Shown: positions 19,976 through 29,709 of the stretch, one piece after another | How positions within the stretch are numbered: position 1 is the stretch's first letter | How the letters are laid out: each line of letters begins with the position of its first letter | Assembly (NCBI GenBank): GCA_025465095.1 | Contig: JAODME010000026.1 | Span: 1 to 57,135, forward strand | Direction of reading: 5' to 3' | DNA: 57,135 nt | Source: Microbacteriaceae bacterium | GTDB lineage: Bacteria; Actinomycetota; Actinomycetes; Actinomycetales; Microbacteriaceae | Notes under the pieces: model-generated | Seen by the model: only the letters and a program-made list of their open reading frames with translations | The model's database searches: none | Told to the model about the DNA's origin: nothing | Made by a program: the position numbers and the translations under genes

Positions 19976-20815
19976 GTGCCAGTACCGAACCTCACCCTCA
20001 ACAACGGCGTGACCATTCCGCAACTCGGATTCGGTGTCTTCCAGACACCGCCTGAGGACACCCAGAAAAGCGTCGAGCAGGCTCTCGAGGCCGGCTACCG
20101 CCACATCGACACCGCGGCCGCCTACTACAACGAGACCGGCGTGGGAGACGCGATCAAGGCGACCGGTGTCCCGCGCGAGGAGATCTTCGTCACCACCAAG
20201 CTGCGCAACGGAGACCAGGGCTTCGACAGTGCCCTGCGGGCTTTCCAGAACAGCCGCGAGGCGCTCGGCGTCGATGTGGTGGACCTGTACCTCATTCACT
20301 GGCCCTACGCGCGCCACGGGCGATTCGTCGACACCTGGAAGGCGCTTGAGAAGCTGTCCGGTGACGGGCGGATCCGGGCAATCGGGGTTTCGAACTTCCT
20401 TCAGGGTCACCTCGAGGAGTTGATCGCGAACACGGACGTGATGCCGACGGTCAACCAGATCGAGGTGCACCCCACCTTCCAGCAGAAGGAGCTATCGACC
20501 TTCACCGTGGCGCAGCACATGGAGGTCGAGGCGTACAGCCCCCTCGGGCAGGGAGCGGATCTCGAGTCGGATGTCATCAAGGGACTCGCGGACAAGTACG
20601 GCAAGACCCCGGCGCAGATAGTGCTCGCCTGGCACCTCGCCCAGGGACGGATTGTGATCCCGAAGTCCGTCACTCCTGAGCGCATCGTGTCGAACTTCGA
20701 GTCGGTCGATGTGTCGCTCGAACTCGACGAACTCGGCAGGATCGATGCGCTCGACGGCGACAACCGGATCGGAGCCGACCCCGCGACGGCGGATTTCGAT
20801 CAGATGCAGAAGTGA
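19976..20815 (+). CDS. Aldo/keto reductase
   Basis: A 279-residue NADPH-dependent TIM-barrel reductase close to the 2,5-diketo-D-gluconate reductase (DkgA/B) group. The catalytic tetrad is complete: D45, Y50 (HIDTAAAYYNE), K75 (VTTKLRN) and H108 (YLIHWP). The C-terminal cofactor motif IPKSVTPERIVSNF is present. The GTG at 19976 is preceded by AGGACAGGAG at about 10 nt. The physiological substrate cannot be read from sequence. The gene ends 12 bp before the 3' end of a convergent tRNA-Val gene. Confidence 0.93.
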   Translation: MPVPNLTLNNGVTIPQLGFGVFQTPPEDTQKSVEQALEAGYRHIDTAAAYYNETGVGDAIKATGVPREEIFVTTKLRNGDQGFDSALRAFQNSREALGVDVVDLYLIHWPYARHGRFVDTWKALEKLSGDGRIRAIGVSNFLQGHLEELIANTDVMPTVNQIEVHPTFQQKELSTFTVAQHMEVEAYSPLGQGADLESDVIKGLADKYGKTPAQIVLAWHLAQGRIVIPKSVTPERIVSNFESVDVSLELDELGRIDALDGDNRIGADPATADFDQMQK

Positions 20816-20827
20816 GTGCAGGGATTG

Positions 20828-20900
20828 TGGGCGATACCGGACTCGAACCGATGACCTCTTCGGTGTGAACGAAGCGCGCTACCAACTGCGCCAATCGCCC
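20828..20900 (-). tRNA. tRNA-Val (CAC)
   Basis: Read on the minus strand, a 73-nt cloverleaf with acceptor stem GGGCGAT/ATCGCCC, anticodon stem CTTCG/CGAAG and loop TTCACAC giving anticodon CAC, and a GGTTCGAGTCC T arm. The discriminator is A; the CCA end is not encoded. It is divergent from the other three tRNA genes. Confidence 0.95.
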
Positions 20901-20957
20901 TGACTCGATAATCCTGCCACAGGTTGGCGGGTGACTCGCGACACGGGGTGTCACGAA

Positions 20958-20987
20958 TTGGTCCTCGCTCCCCACGTGGGATAGAGT
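20958..20987 (+). promoter_or_regulatory. Promoter of the Gly-Cys-Val tRNA group
   Basis: TTGGTC (20958-20963), 18 bp, TAGAGT (20982-20987). The predicted start is about 20994, some 23 nt before the tRNA-Gly 5' end, a usual precursor leader length. Confidence 0.5.
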
Positions 20988-21016
20988 CATCAACGCAAGC
21001 AGAAATGCGAGCAAAT

Positions 21017-21088
21017 GCGGATGTGGCGCAGTGGTAGCGCATCACCTTGCCAAGGTGAGGGTCGCGAGTTCGAATCTCGTCATCCGCT
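21017..21088 (+). tRNA. tRNA-Gly (GCC)
   Basis: A 72-nt cloverleaf with acceptor GCGGATG/CATCCGC, anticodon stem TCACC/GGTGA, loop TTGCCAA giving anticodon GCC, and T arm GAGTTCGAATCTC. Discriminator T; CCA not encoded. First gene of a three-tRNA transcript. Confidence 0.96.
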
Positions 21089-21134
21089 CGAGTGAAGTCT
21101 CACGAAGTCGAACAACGACGTGGGAACCCACCAT

Positions 21135-21205
21135 GGTGGCGTGGCCGAGAGGCGAGGCAGCGGCCTGCAAAGCCGTCCACACGGGTTCAAATCCCGTCGC
21201 CACCT
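21135..21205 (+). tRNA. tRNA-Cys (GCA)
   Basis: A 71-nt cloverleaf with acceptor GGTGGCG/CGCCACC, anticodon loop CTGCAAA giving anticodon GCA, and T arm GGGTTCAAATCCC. Discriminator T, the tRNA-Cys identity base; CCA not encoded. Confidence 0.95.
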
Positions 21206-21229
21206 CGGCAACATAAACTGAATAGCTAT

Positions 21230-21301
21230 GAGCGATTGGCGCAGCGGTAGCGCGCTTCCCTGACACGGAAGAGGTCGCTGGTTCGATCCCAGTATCGCTC
21301 A
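21230..21301 (+). tRNA. tRNA-Val (GAC)
   Basis: A 72-nt cloverleaf with acceptor GAGCGAT/ATCGCTC, anticodon stem CTTCC/GGAAG, loop CTGACAC giving anticodon GAC, and T arm TGGTTCGATCCCA. Discriminator A; CCA not encoded. Similar in body to the tRNA-Val(CAC) 330 bp away in opposite orientation, as expected for isoacceptors. Confidence 0.95.
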
Positions 21302-21305
21302 CGAG

Positions 21306-21335
21306 AAAACCCCCGGTCCGCCGGGGGTTTTTCTT
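21306..21335 (+). terminator. Rho-independent terminator of tRNA group
   Basis: AAAACCCCCGG, loop TCCG, CCGGGGGTTTTT followed by CTTT: an 11-bp stem with a U tract, immediately after tRNA-Val(GAC). This is the clearest intrinsic terminator in the window. The 288 bp from here to thrS (21336-21623) hold no gene or riboswitch I can recognise, only a possible -10 box (TAAAGT, 21581-21586) for thrS. Confidence 0.93.
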
Positions 21336-21623
21336 TGCCCGAGGCACGCGCGCAGTGTGCGCGCACCAGCCGCTCGGAGAGGCGTGCCGTGAAAGCGCCC
21401 GAACGGTGCGACCACCAATTCGGCCTCCGACGGCGAGCTGCGGATCGACCGGGACCGGCAGGTACCCGAGCACAAGCGGCGCCCCACGTCGCTCGCCGTC
21501 TGATCCGACCAGTCGCCGCCACACACACTTCGTGGACGGTCAGGCTGGTTGGACGGGTCAGCGCACCTCGGGCCGCCGGATAAAGTGGAGGCGTCCACCC
21601 CCATCTCGAGGAGCCCGGTTTAC

Positions 21624-23630
21624 GTGTCTGAAGTGCCTGCCGAAAACACGCCCGCACTCGAACCGATCGAGGTAGCCGAGACGACGACAGGATTCGAGCT
21701 CTTCGCCGACCGGTCCGTCGTCGCGATGCGCGTCGACGGCGAGCTGCGCGACCTCGCGGCCGAGGCGAGACCGGGTGAGATCGTGGAACCCGTCACGATC
21801 GATTCACCCGATGGCCTGAACATCCTCCGCCATTCAGCGGCCCACGTCGCGGCGCAGGCTGTGCAGTCGATCAACCCGGCGGCGAAGCTCGGCATCGGCC
21901 CTCCCGTAACCGACGGTTTCTACTACGACTTCGACGTTGACGTGCCGTTCACACCGGACGACGTGAAAGCGATCGCGAAGGCGATGGACCGCATCATCCG
22001 GTCGGGCCAGCGTTTCGTCCGTCGAGTGGTGACCGACGACCAGGCGCGCGCCGAGCTAGCCAACGAGCCGTACAAGCTCGAACTCATCGGCATCAAGGGC
22101 GGGGCCTCGGACGGCGGAGACAACGAGTCCGTCGAGATCGGCGGTGCCGAGCTCACAATTTACGACAATGTCGACCCGCGGACGGGGGAGACGGTCTGGA
22201 AGGACCTCTGCCGCGGCCCGCATCTGCCGAACACGCGGATGATCGGCAACGGTTACGCGTTGATGCGCACCGCGGCCGCCTACTGGCGGGGTTCGGAGAA
22301 GAACAAGCAGCTGCAGCGGGTGTACGGGACGGCCTGGGCGAGCAAGGACGATCTGCGCGCATACCAGGAACGCCTCGAGGAGGCGGCCAAGCGCGACCAT
22401 CGCAAGCTCGGGCAGGAACTAGACCTCTTCTCATTCCCCGACGAGATCGGCTCCGGGCTCGCGGTGTTCCACCCGAAGGGCGGAATCATTCGCCGCGAGA
22501 TGGAGGACTACTCCCGCCGAAAGCACGAGGAGGCCGGCTACGACTTCGTCTACTCCCCACACATCACCAAGTCGACGCTGTTCGAGACGTCCGGGCACCT
22601 CGGTTGGTACAAGGACGGCATGTTCCCGCCGATGCACCTCGACGAAGCGCGCAACGAAGAGGGCGAGGTCACCCGGCAGGGGGCCGACTACTACTTGAAG
22701 CCGATGAACTGTCCGTTCCACATCCTGATCTACCGCTCGAGCGGCCGTTCCTACCGCGATCTGCCGATGCGGCTGTTCGAGTTCGGCACGGTTTACCGGA
22801 ACGAGAAGTCGGGCGTCATCCACGGCCTCACCCGTGTGCGTGGACTGACGATGGACGACGCCCACATCTTCACGAGCCGCGAAGGAATGAAGGAAGAGCT
22901 CACGAGCACCCTGAACTTCGTTCTCACGCTCCTGCGCGACTACGGTCTCACCGACTTCTATCTGGAGCTGTCGACGAAGGACCCGGAGAAGTCCGTCGGC
23001 AGCGACGAGATCTGGGACGAGGCGACAGCGACGCTCGCCGAGGTGGCGGCCGAATCCGGCCTCGAGCTCGTTCCCGATCCTGGCGGTGCTGCGTTCTACG
23101 GCCCGAAGATCTCCGTGCAGGCGCGCGACGCGATCGGCCGCACCTGGCAGATGTCGACAGTGCAGCTCGACTTCAACCTTCCGGATCGCTTCGAGCTCGA
23201 ATACACAGCGGCGGATGGCACACGGCAACGGCCCGTCATGATCCACCGTGCACTGTTCGGCTCGATCGAACGCTTCTTCGGTGTGCTCACCGAGCACTAC
23301 GCTGGCGCTTTTCCGGTGTGGCTCGCCCCGGTACAGGTCGTCGGGATTCCGGTCGCAGAGGACTACGGACCGTATCTCGACGACGTCATCGCTCGGCTCA
23401 AGGCCGCCGGTGTCCGCGCCGAGGTCGACCATTCGAACGATCGGATGCCGAAGAAGATTCGCACCCACACGAAGGCGAAGGTGCCGTTCCAGCTCATCGC
23501 GGGCGAAGAGGATCGTGCGGCCGGCGCCGTCAGCTTCCGCTTCCGCGACGGCACGCAGGAAAACGGCGTGCCGGTGGCCGAAGCGATCGAACGGATCACC
23601 ACGGCGATCGCGACGCGGGCGCAGGTGTAG
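21624..23630 (+). CDS. thrS: Threonine--tRNA ligase
   Basis: Class II synthetase of 668 residues that charges tRNA-Thr. A short TGS-like region (about 20-65) leads into the editing domain with [10 protein letters not shown], then the catalytic core with motif 2 [13 protein letters not shown], the zinc-binding MNCPFH, motif 3 [16 protein letters not shown], and the anticodon-binding domain. The GTG at 21624 is preceded by GAGGAG and gives the N-terminus [10 protein letters not shown]; the frame is open to 21549 but that stretch contains the presumed promoter. It is followed after 2 bp by the HIT gene, as in mycobacteria (thrS-Rv2613c). Confidence 0.97.
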   Translation: MSEVPAENTPALEPIEVAETTTGFELFADRSVVAMRVDGELRDLAAEARPGEIVEPVTIDSPDGLNILRHSAAHVAAQAVQSINPAAKLGIGPPVTDGFYYDFDVDVPFTPDDVKAIAKAMDRIIRSGQRFVRRVVTDDQARAELANEPYKLELIGIKGGASDGGDNESVEIGGAELTIYDNVDPRTGETVWKDLCRGPHLPNTRMIGNGYALMRTAAAYWRGSEKNKQLQRVYGTAWASKDDLRAYQERLEEAAKRDHRKLGQELDLFSFPDEIGSGLAVFHPKGGIIRREMEDYSRRKHEEAGYDFVYSPHITKSTLFETSGHLGWYKDGMFPPMHLDEARNEEGEVTRQGADYYLKPMNCPFHILIYRSSGRSYRDLPMRLFEFGTVYRNEKSGVIHGLTRVRGLTMDDAHIFTSREGMKEELTSTLNFVLTLLRDYGLTDFYLELSTKDPEKSVGSDEIWDEATATLAEVAAESGLELVPDPGGAAFYGPKISVQARDAIGRTWQMSTVQLDFNLPDRFELEYTAADGTRQRPVMIHRALFGSIERFFGVLTEHYAGAFPVWLAPVQVVGIPVAEDYGPYLDDVIARLKAAGVRAEVDHSNDRMPKKIRTHTKAKVPFQLIAGEEDRAAGAVSFRFRDGTQENGVPVAEAIERITTAIATRAQV

Positions 23631-23632
23631 AC

Positions 23633-24199
23633 GTGGTGCCGATCGGGGACGACGAACTGGACGGCGTGGTGGTGGACGGCTCGTACGAGCTGGCCGGCGT
23701 GCCTGATGCCTTCCAACGGCTGTGGACCCCGCACCGAATGGTGTACATCCAGCACGGCCAGCAGCCAGACGAGGATGATTGCCCGTTCTGTGTAGCGCCG
23801 CGCATGAGCGACGAGAAGGCACTGATCGTTGCCAGAGGCACGCATGCGTATGTCATCCTGAACCTGTTCCCGTACAACAGCGGGCACCTTCTCGTGTGCC
23901 CGTACCGTCACGTCGCCACCTACGACGATGCGACCGACGAGGAGGTGGCCGAGATTGGCAGCCTCACCCAGACGGCGATGCGGGTCGTCAAGCAGGTGTC
24001 GCGCAACGATGGCTACAACATCGGGATGAACCAGGGCAAGGTCGCCGGTGCGGGGATCGCCGACCACCTGCACCAGCACATAGTTCCGCGCTGGGCGCTC
24101 GACTCGAACTTCTTCCCCATCATCGCGAAGACCAAGGCGCTTCCGCAGTTGTTGGGTGACGTGCGGCAGTCGATCGCCGACGCTTGGCCCGCGAACTAG
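23633..24199 (+). CDS. HIT-family protein, probable Ap4A phosphorylase
   Basis: A 188-residue histidine-triad nucleotide hydrolase/transferase. The triad motif is HLHQHIVPRW, and an upstream CPFC pair plus NSGHLLVCPYRH are typical of the group containing the mycobacterial diadenosine tetraphosphate phosphorylase encoded next to thrS. That conserved neighbourhood supports removal of Ap4A, a by-product of aminoacyl-tRNA synthetases. The GTG at 23633 begins 2 nt after the thrS stop; GTG at 23636 is an equal alternative. The family assignment is firm; the precise reaction is inferred from homology and position. Confidence 0.88.
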   Translation: MVPIGDDELDGVVVDGSYELAGVPDAFQRLWTPHRMVYIQHGQQPDEDDCPFCVAPRMSDEKALIVARGTHAYVILNLFPYNSGHLLVCPYRHVATYDDATDEEVAEIGSLTQTAMRVVKQVSRNDGYNIGMNQGKVAGAGIADHLHQHIVPRWALDSNFFPIIAKTKALPQLLGDVRQSIADAWPAN

Positions 24200-24217
24200 C
24201 AGCGCTCCGCCGCGCCG

Positions 24218-24223
24218 TAGAAT
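24218..24223 (+). promoter_or_regulatory. Candidate -10 box for pdxS (leaderless)
   Basis: TAGAAT ends 9 nt before the pdxS ATG at 24233. No Shine-Dalgarno is evident between them (ATAGAGAAATC), so the transcript may start within a few nt of the ATG. Confidence 0.45.
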
Positions 24224-24232
24224 AGAGAAATC

Positions 24233-25135
24233 ATGAGCGACACCACTACAAACGAACAGCTCGGGACCAGCCGGGTCAAACGAGGCCTTGCCGAAATGCT
24301 CAAGGGCGGTGTCATCATGGACGTCGTCACCGCTGAGCAGGCGAGAATCGCCGAAGACGCCGGTGCCGTTGCCGTCATGGCGCTCGAGCGGGTGCCCGCG
24401 GACATCCGGGCACAGGGTGGCGTCGCGCGCATGAGCGATCCCGACCTCATCGACGCGATCATCGCCGAGGTCTCGATCCCGGTGATGGCGAAGGCCCGCA
24501 TCGGGCACTTCGTAGAGGCGCAGATCCTGCAAGCACTCAAGGTCGACTACATCGACGAGTCCGAGGTGTTGAGCCCCGCCGACTACGTCAACCACATCGA
24601 CAAGTGGAAGTTCGACGTTCCCTTCGTCTGTGGCGCGACAGAGCTCGGCGAGGCGCTGCGTCGCATCACCGAGGGCGCGGCGATGATCCGCTCCAAGGGT
24701 GAGGCCGGCACCGGAGACGTCTCAGAGGCCACCAAGCACATTCGCACGATCAACAGCCAGATCGCCGCCCTGACGACCAAGAGCCCCGACGAGCTGTATG
24801 TCGCGGCGAAGGAGCTGCAGGCACCCTACGAACTTGTCGCCGAGGTCGCACGGCTGGGCCGGCTCCCCGTAGTGCTCTTCACCGCTGGCGGCGTCGCGAC
24901 TCCCGCCGATGCGGCGCTCATGATGCAGCTCGGCGCCGACGGAGTATTCGTCGGGTCGGGCATCTTCAAGTCGGGCAACCCGGTGGCGCGCGCCGCGGCG
25001 ATCGTGAAGGCGACGACGTTCTACGATGACCCTGAAGTTCTCGCGGACGTGTCCCGCGGGCTGGGTGAAGCGATCGTCGGCATCAACGTCGCCGACCTCG
25101 CCGCACCGCACCGCCTCGCTCAGCGTGGCTGGTAG
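24233..25135 (+). CDS. pdxS: Pyridoxal 5'-phosphate synthase subunit PdxS
   Basis: A 300-residue TIM-barrel synthase that makes PLP directly from ribose 5-phosphate, glyceraldehyde 3-phosphate and ammonia. Highly conserved segments are [30 protein letters not shown] and [13 protein letters not shown], which includes the phosphate-binding loop and lysine. PdxS dodecamers bind PdxT, encoded by the next gene and overlapping by 11 bp. DXP-independent B6 synthesis means that the dxs product at 2787 is not shared with this pathway. Confidence 0.98.
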   Translation: MSDTTTNEQLGTSRVKRGLAEMLKGGVIMDVVTAEQARIAEDAGAVAVMALERVPADIRAQGGVARMSDPDLIDAIIAEVSIPVMAKARIGHFVEAQILQALKVDYIDESEVLSPADYVNHIDKWKFDVPFVCGATELGEALRRITEGAAMIRSKGEAGTGDVSEATKHIRTINSQIAALTTKSPDELYVAAKELQAPYELVAEVARLGRLPVVLFTAGGVATPADAALMMQLGADGVFVGSGIFKSGNPVARAAAIVKATTFYDDPEVLADVSRGLGEAIVGINVADLAAPHRLAQRGW

Positions 25136-25721
25136 CACCGGCACCGTCGGCGTTCTCGCCCTTCAGGGCGACTTTCGGGAACACCTCGCCGTGCTTTCCG
25201 GGTTGGGCGCGAGTGCCCGTCCCGTGCGCCGCGCGGAAGAACTCGCGCAGGTGTCCGGGCTCGTCATCCCCGGCGGCGAGTCCACAGTCATGGACAAGCT
25301 CGCTCGCACCTTCGGGCTCGCCGAGCCTCTTAAGGCCGCCATCGCATCCGGTCTTCCCGTCTATGGAACCTGCGCGGGCCTGATCATGCTCGCCGACAGG
25401 ATCGCGAACCCCATCGACGGTCAGCAGACACTCGGCGGCTTCGACGTCACAGTGCGGCGGAACGCGTTCGGGTCGCAGACCGAATCGTTCGAGGTCGACC
25501 TCGACGTGCCCGAGATCGGCAGCCCTGCCGTGCATGCCGCCTTCATCCGCGCACCGGTGATCGAGCAGTTCGGAGCGGCGGTCGCGCCGCTCGCGTCGCT
25601 CGCCGACGGGCGTGTCGTAGCCGCTCGTCAGGGGAACCTCCTCGGCACCTCCTTCCACCCGGAAATGACGGGGGAGCAGCGGTTCCATGAGCTGTTCCTG
25701 CGGATCGTCGCCGCAGCCTGA
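25125..25721 (+). CDS. pdxT: PLP synthase glutaminase subunit PdxT
   Basis: A 198-residue class I-like glutamine amidotransferase that supplies ammonia to PdxS. The triad is C83 (YGTCAGLI), H178 and E180 (SFHPEMT); the glycine-rich oxyanion strand is IPGGEST at about 48. The GTG at 25125 overlaps the pdxS stop by 11 bp, giving [16 protein letters not shown]; starting upstream would add residues read inside pdxS in another frame. After the stop, 25722-25945 holds no gene I can support. Confidence 0.97.
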   Translation: MAGSTGTVGVLALQGDFREHLAVLSGLGASARPVRRAEELAQVSGLVIPGGESTVMDKLARTFGLAEPLKAAIASGLPVYGTCAGLIMLADRIANPIDGQQTLGGFDVTVRRNAFGSQTESFEVDLDVPEIGSPAVHAAFIRAPVIEQFGAAVAPLASLADGRVVAARQGNLLGTSFHPEMTGEQRFHELFLRIVAAA

Positions 25722-25912
25722 GACTTCGGCCTCCGCACGCCAGCTGGGGAAGAAATGGGCGGAAAAGAACCGACTCGAGATCATCTTCGAGGCGAGTGTT
25801 GCGGGAACCGCGGCCTCATCGGGCAGCTCGCGGACCTCGCCCCCAGAGATGCCCGCGTGCCCGTGTCCTGAACTCGCACCCAGACCCGACCAGGCGGGCG
25901 CACACCGCTGGC

Positions 25913-25918
25913 TACAAT
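25913..25918 (+). promoter_or_regulatory. Candidate -10 box for yebC-ruvCAB
   Basis: TACAAT, five of six consensus bases, 27 nt before the yebC ATG. The predicted start leaves a leader of about 20 nt containing AGAGGAG. No clear -35 box. Confidence 0.5.
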
Positions 25919-25945
25919 GATCAGGCACCATTCCAGAGGAGACTC

Positions 25946-26704
25946 ATGTCAGGCCACTCAAAGTGGGCAACCACCAAGCACAAGAAGGCGATCACCGACT
26001 CGCGACGCGCGAAGTCATTTGCCAAGCTGATCAAGAACATCGAGGTAGCTGCGAAGATCGGCGGCGCCGACCTGTCCGGCAACCCGACCCTCGTCGACGC
26101 CATTCAGAAGGCCAAGAAGACCTCGGTTCCCAACGACAACATCGATCGTGCCGTCAAGCGCGGTTCCGGTCAGCTCGGTGAAGCCGTCGACTACCAGACG
26201 ATCATCTACGAGGGCTACGGCCCGAACGGCGTCGCCCTGCTCATCGAGTGCCTCACCGATAACAAGAACCGGGCCGCCGCCGACGTGCGAACGATCATGA
26301 CCCGAAACGGTGGCACCATGGCCGACCCGGGCAGCGTCGCATACAACTTCAGCCGCAAGGGCGTGATCGCCGTGCGCAAGACGGACGAGATCTCCGAAGA
26401 CGACGTGCTCAGCGCCGTACTCGACGCCGGAGCCGAGGAGGTCACCGACCGAGGCGGCGGGTTCGACGTGATCACCGACGCTGGGCAGCTCGTCGCCGCC
26501 CGCACCGCGTTGCAAGATGCGGGCATCGACTACGAGTCGGCGGACGTCGAGTTCGTGCCCGGAATCCTCGTCGAAGTCGACGCCGACACCGCGCGCAAGG
26601 TGTTCCGTCTCGTCGACGCGCTCGAGGACAACGACGACGTACAGAGCGTCTACGGCAACTTCGACGTTCCCGCGGCCGTGCTCGCCGAACTCGACGACGA
26701 GTAG
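25946..26704 (+). CDS. yebC: YebC/PmpR-family DNA-binding regulator
   Basis: A 252-residue TACO1/YebC protein. The N-terminal signature [12 protein letters not shown] and the acidic domains II and III are present at normal length. Members have been described as transcription regulators and, more recently, as factors relieving ribosome stalling on proline-rich stretches; which applies here is not visible. The ATG at 25946 has AGAGGAG 6 nt upstream. It heads the classical yebC-ruvC-ruvA-ruvB order, 11 bp before ruvC. Confidence 0.96.
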   Translation: MSGHSKWATTKHKKAITDSRRAKSFAKLIKNIEVAAKIGGADLSGNPTLVDAIQKAKKTSVPNDNIDRAVKRGSGQLGEAVDYQTIIYEGYGPNGVALLIECLTDNKNRAAADVRTIMTRNGGTMADPGSVAYNFSRKGVIAVRKTDEISEDDVLSAVLDAGAEEVTDRGGGFDVITDAGQLVAARTALQDAGIDYESADVEFVPGILVEVDADTARKVFRLVDALEDNDDVQSVYGNFDVPAAVLAELDDE

Positions 26705-26715
26705 CCCAGCACTCC

Positions 26716-27339
26716 GTGACCATCCGGGTTCTCGGCATCGATCCGGGACTGACCCGCTGCGGGGTGGGAATCGTCGACGTGTCGCCCACCCGGCGGGCAA
26801 CCCTCGTAGACGTCTGCGTCATCCGCACCCCACCCGAGATGCCGCTCGAGCGGCGCCTCCTCGCGGTGGGCGCCGGCATCGAGGAGTTGCTCGACCGCTG
26901 GGCGCCTGACGCGGTGTCGCTCGAGCGGGTCTTCGCACAGCACAACCTGCGAACCGTGATGGGAACGGCTCAGGTGAGCGGCGTCGCACTGCACGCCGCC
27001 GCGAAACGGGGACTCACCGTCGGCCTGCACACGCCGTCCGAGGTCAAGGCGGCCATCACCGGCTACGGAGCGGCAGACAAGAAGCAGGTGCAGGCGATGG
27101 TCGCGCGGGTGCTCGGCCTCACCGAGATTCCGAAACCCGCGGATGCGGCGGATGCCCTCGCGATCGCCATCTGCCACGCCTGGAGACGCGGCGGGCTGGC
27201 GTCGGCCAGCACCGCGGGCGGGGCAGGCACCGGTGCGTCGGGCAGCTCGTCGGCCGGCCGCACTCCCGCGCAGGAAGCGTGGCTCGCCGCGGAGCGTGGC
27301 GTAGCGAAGTCGGTGGCGAAACGTAGGCTGGCCCCATGA
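26716..27339 (+). CDS. ruvC: Holliday junction resolvase RuvC
   Basis: A 207-residue endonuclease that nicks Holliday junctions symmetrically. The four acidic catalytic positions can be matched to [11 protein letters not shown] (D near residue 8), [10 protein letters not shown], and the C-terminal [14 protein letters not shown] Gly/Ser/Ala-rich tail follows residue 165, longer than in E. coli but usual in actinobacteria. GTG start. Its stop overlaps the ruvA start as ATGA. Confidence 0.96.
   Translation: MTIRVLGIDPGLTRCGVGIVDVSPTRRATLVDVCVIRTPPEMPLERRLLAVGAGIEELLDRWAPDAVSLERVFAQHNLRTVMGTAQVSGVALHAAAKRGLTVGLHTPSEVKAAITGYGAADKKQVQAMVARVLGLTEIPKPADAADALAIAICHAWRRGGLASASTAGGAGTGASGSSSAGRTPAQEAWLAAERGVAKSVAKRRLAP
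27324..27329 (+). promoter_or_regulatory. Candidate -10 box for ruvA (leaderless)
   Basis: TAGGCT inside the end of ruvC, 6 nt before the ruvA ATG. Together with the lack of a Shine-Dalgarno it suggests a secondary leaderless transcript of ruvAB, though ruvA could equally be coupled to ruvC. Confidence 0.3.
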
Positions 27340-27950
27340 TCTCTTCTGTGCGCGGCACCGTTCTCGCCGTCGCCGGAACCACGACGGTCGTCGAGGTCGG
27401 GGGAGTGGGCCTTTCCGTCAGCGTGACGCCACAGCATGCGCTCGCGTTGCGGGTGGGGGCAGAAGCGACGCTCCGCACGGCACTCGTCGTCCGCGAAGAC
27501 GACTTGGCGCTGTTCGGCTTCCAACAGCCGGAAGAACTCGCTGTATTCGACCTGCTGCGGGGAGTAACCGGCGTCGGCCCCCGGTCGGCGATGGGCGTGC
27601 TCGCCGCGATGAGCCCAGGCGACATCGCCTCGGCGGTCGCGACGGAGAACGACGGCGCGTTCCGCAAGGTGTCAGGAATCGGCCCGAAGACGGCGAAGCT
27701 CATCGTCGTGTCGCTCGCCGGCAAGATGCAGGCGTTCGTCGCATCCGCTTCGACGGGCCGGAACGCCGCCGGCTCGATCAGTGAGAGCGTGCTCGTCGCG
27801 CTCGTCGGTCTCGGCTGGTCGGAGCGTACGGCAGCGGAGGCCGTGGATGACGCGGTCGCACGAGCGTCGGAGGCGGAGCTCGCCGCCGTGCCCTCGCTGT
27901 TGCGCGTCGCGCTCGCGGGTCTCGGACCACGACAGGGGAGCGGATCGTGA
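27336..27950 (+). CDS. ruvA: Holliday junction branch migration protein RuvA
   Basis: A 204-residue subunit that forms the tetramer gripping the four-way junction and recruits RuvB. The N-terminal OB fold ([12 protein letters not shown]...), the HhH motifs [11 protein letters not shown] and [11 protein letters not shown], and the C-terminal RuvB-binding domain ([17 protein letters not shown]) are all visible. It overlaps ruvC by 4 bp and ruvB by 4 bp. Confidence 0.97.
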   Translation: MISSVRGTVLAVAGTTTVVEVGGVGLSVSVTPQHALALRVGAEATLRTALVVREDDLALFGFQQPEELAVFDLLRGVTGVGPRSAMGVLAAMSPGDIASAVATENDGAFRKVSGIGPKTAKLIVVSLAGKMQAFVASASTGRNAAGSISESVLVALVGLGWSERTAAEAVDDAVARASEAELAAVPSLLRVALAGLGPRQGSGS

Positions 27951-29008
27951 CGGCATCGGGGGATCCCGCCGTCATCGTCAGGCCGACCCCGGAATCGGAA
28001 GCGGAGCTAGCGTTCGAGGGTGCCCTGCGGCCTCAGAGTCTTGCCGAATTCGTCGGGCAGGAGAAGGTTCGCGCGCAACTGCAGCTTCTCCTTCGAGCGG
28101 CGAGCCTGCAAAACCGCACGCCCGATCACATTCTGTTAGCCGGCCCTCCCGGGCTTGGGAAGACCACCCTCGCGATGATCGTGGCACAGGAGAGCGGCCG
28201 CCCGCTTCGGATGTCGAGCGGACCCGCCATTCAGCACGCGGGAGATCTCGCGGCCGTGCTCTCATCGCTCGTGCCTGGCGAAATTCTCTTCATCGACGAG
28301 ATTCACCGCATGGCGCGCGCGGCCGAGGAGATGCTCTACCTGGCGATGGAGGACTTCCGCATCGACATCATGGTCGGCAAGGGCGCAGGAGCGACCTCGA
28401 TTCCGCTCGATCTGGCTCCCTTCACCCTCGTCGGTGCGACAACCAGATCCGGGATGCTGCCGAATCCTCTGCGTGACCGCTTCGGTTTCACCGCCCACCT
28501 CGAGTTCTATTCAGGCGGGGAGCTCGAGCAGGTGTTGGCGCGGGCCGCGGCGCTGCTCAACCTGCCGGTGGACCGGGCCGCCCTCGCAGAGATCGCCGGC
28601 CGGTGCCGCGGTACTCCGCGCATCGCAAATCGGCTCCTGCGGCGGGTGCGCGACTATGCGCTCGTTCACGGTGGCGGGGCAGGCCTCGACTCGGTGCACG
28701 GCGCGCTTGCCCTCTACGACGTCGACGAGCTCGGACTGGATCGGTTGGACCGCGCGGTCATGAACATCATCCTGACCAGATTCGACGGCGGACCGGTGGG
28801 GTTGAACACGCTGGCAGTCTCCGTCGGCGAGGAGGCGGAAACCGTCGAATCCGTCGTCGAACCGTTTCTGGTGCGCATCGGACTCGTTACCCGCACTCCA
28901 CGGGGAAGGGTCGCGACAAGGCTGGCCTGGAAGCACTTCGGGCTCACCCCGCACGACTCGTCCGTATCGGCAGCGGGCAGTCCGAGTCTCTTCGAGGATG
29001 ACCTATAA
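27947..29008 (+). CDS. ruvB: Holliday junction branch migration helicase RuvB
   Basis: A 353-residue AAA+ motor that drives branch migration with RuvA. Walker [12 protein letters not shown], Walker [11 protein letters not shown], sensor 1 LVGATTRSG and the arginine-finger region LRDRFGF are present, followed by the C-terminal winged helix ([16 protein letters not shown]). GTG start overlapping ruvA. The stop codon lies inside a perfect TATAAT box that probably drives yajC. Confidence 0.97.
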   Translation: MTASGDPAVIVRPTPESEAELAFEGALRPQSLAEFVGQEKVRAQLQLLLRAASLQNRTPDHILLAGPPGLGKTTLAMIVAQESGRPLRMSSGPAIQHAGDLAAVLSSLVPGEILFIDEIHRMARAAEEMLYLAMEDFRIDIMVGKGAGATSIPLDLAPFTLVGATTRSGMLPNPLRDRFGFTAHLEFYSGGELEQVLARAAALLNLPVDRAALAEIAGRCRGTPRIANRLLRRVRDYALVHGGGAGLDSVHGALALYDVDELGLDRLDRAVMNIILTRFDGGPVGLNTLAVSVGEEAETVESVVEPFLVRIGLVTRTPRGRVATRLAWKHFGLTPHDSSVSAAGSPSLFEDDL

Positions 29009-29009
29009 T
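29004..29009 (+). promoter_or_regulatory. -10 box for yajC-secD-secF over the ruvB stop
   Basis: A perfect TATAAT spanning the ruvB TAA stop codon. It would start transcription near 29016, leaving a leader of about 77 nt before the yajC ATG. No good -35 box is visible inside ruvB. Confidence 0.5.
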
Positions 29010-29092
29010 TCAACCGGGCCGCAACGGTCGCCCACCTCGGCTCTTCGAAGCCACCTCTCGCACAGCAAGCCCCGGAAGGGTCGTTCCTCAAC

Positions 29093-29593
29093 ATGGATCC
29101 CACATTCATTCTCCTCATCGTGGCGCTCGGCGCGTTCATCGTCTTTCAGGTCTTCCAAGGCCGGAAGAGACGTCGTGAGACCGAGGAGCGCCAAACCCGC
29201 TTCGTGCCCGGCGTCGAGATCATGACCAACTACGGTCTGTACGGCACCATCCTGCACATCGATGACGACAAGAATCTCGCGACGATCGAGACGACTCCCG
29301 GCACCGTCCTCAAGATTCACCGTCAGACGATTTTGAAGGTTGCCGACTACGACGAGGTACCGGTGCTCGACGACGAGTCGGAATCGGTCGACGTCGACTC
29401 CGATGCGGCGCCCGCCGCGGACGCCAGTGTCGGCACGACGACCGAGCCCGCGTTCGGCGAGCGGCTCGAGCCGGTCACGCCCGATCCGATCGCTGCGGAG
29501 CCGGTTGCACCTCAAACCGGCACGACTGAGCCAGAGAGCGTCACTCCGGTGAAGAAGCGGGCTACCCGCACGGTGAAGAAGGTCGACGAGTAA
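29093..29593 (+). CDS. yajC: Preprotein translocase subunit YajC
   Basis: A 166-residue single-span membrane protein of the SecDF-YajC complex. The N-terminal transmembrane helix covers about residues 4-21, followed by a basic QGRKRRRETEER stretch and the small beta domain (GVEIMTNYGLYGTILHIDDD). A long acidic, Pro/Ala-rich tail from about residue 95 ends in a basic KKRATRTVKKVDE; E. coli YajC is only 110 residues, but long tails are common in actinobacteria. It precedes secD by 116 bp. Confidence 0.92.
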   Translation: MDPTFILLIVALGAFIVFQVFQGRKRRRETEERQTRFVPGVEIMTNYGLYGTILHIDDDKNLATIETTPGTVLKIHRQTILKVADYDEVPVLDDESESVDVDSDAAPAADASVGTTTEPAFGERLEPVTPDPIAAEPVAPQTGTTEPESVTPVKKRATRTVKKVDE

Positions 29594-29709
29594 CCACTAA
29601 CCCTGTTGTGACCCCTCACGTGCACTCGGGAGGGCCGTCCTGAGGATGCCGCGCCGATATCGATGCGCAAATCGACGCGAGCATCGGCAAAGAAAGCTGA
29701 GATCCCCTG

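Noticed and set aside
20828-21301. Near-repeat of two tRNA-Val genes in opposite orientation as an attachment site or mobile repeat
   Set aside because: They are different isoacceptors (CAC and GAC), and no integrase or duplicated tRNA 3' end is present.
21336-21623. T-box or attenuator upstream of thrS
   Set aside because: No T-box core sequence, terminator/antiterminator pair or Thr-rich leader peptide is visible.
25722-25945. Small gene in the pdxT-yebC gap
   Set aside because: Open frames there overlap pdxT or are Ser/Pro-rich, and none has a ribosome-binding site or family pattern.
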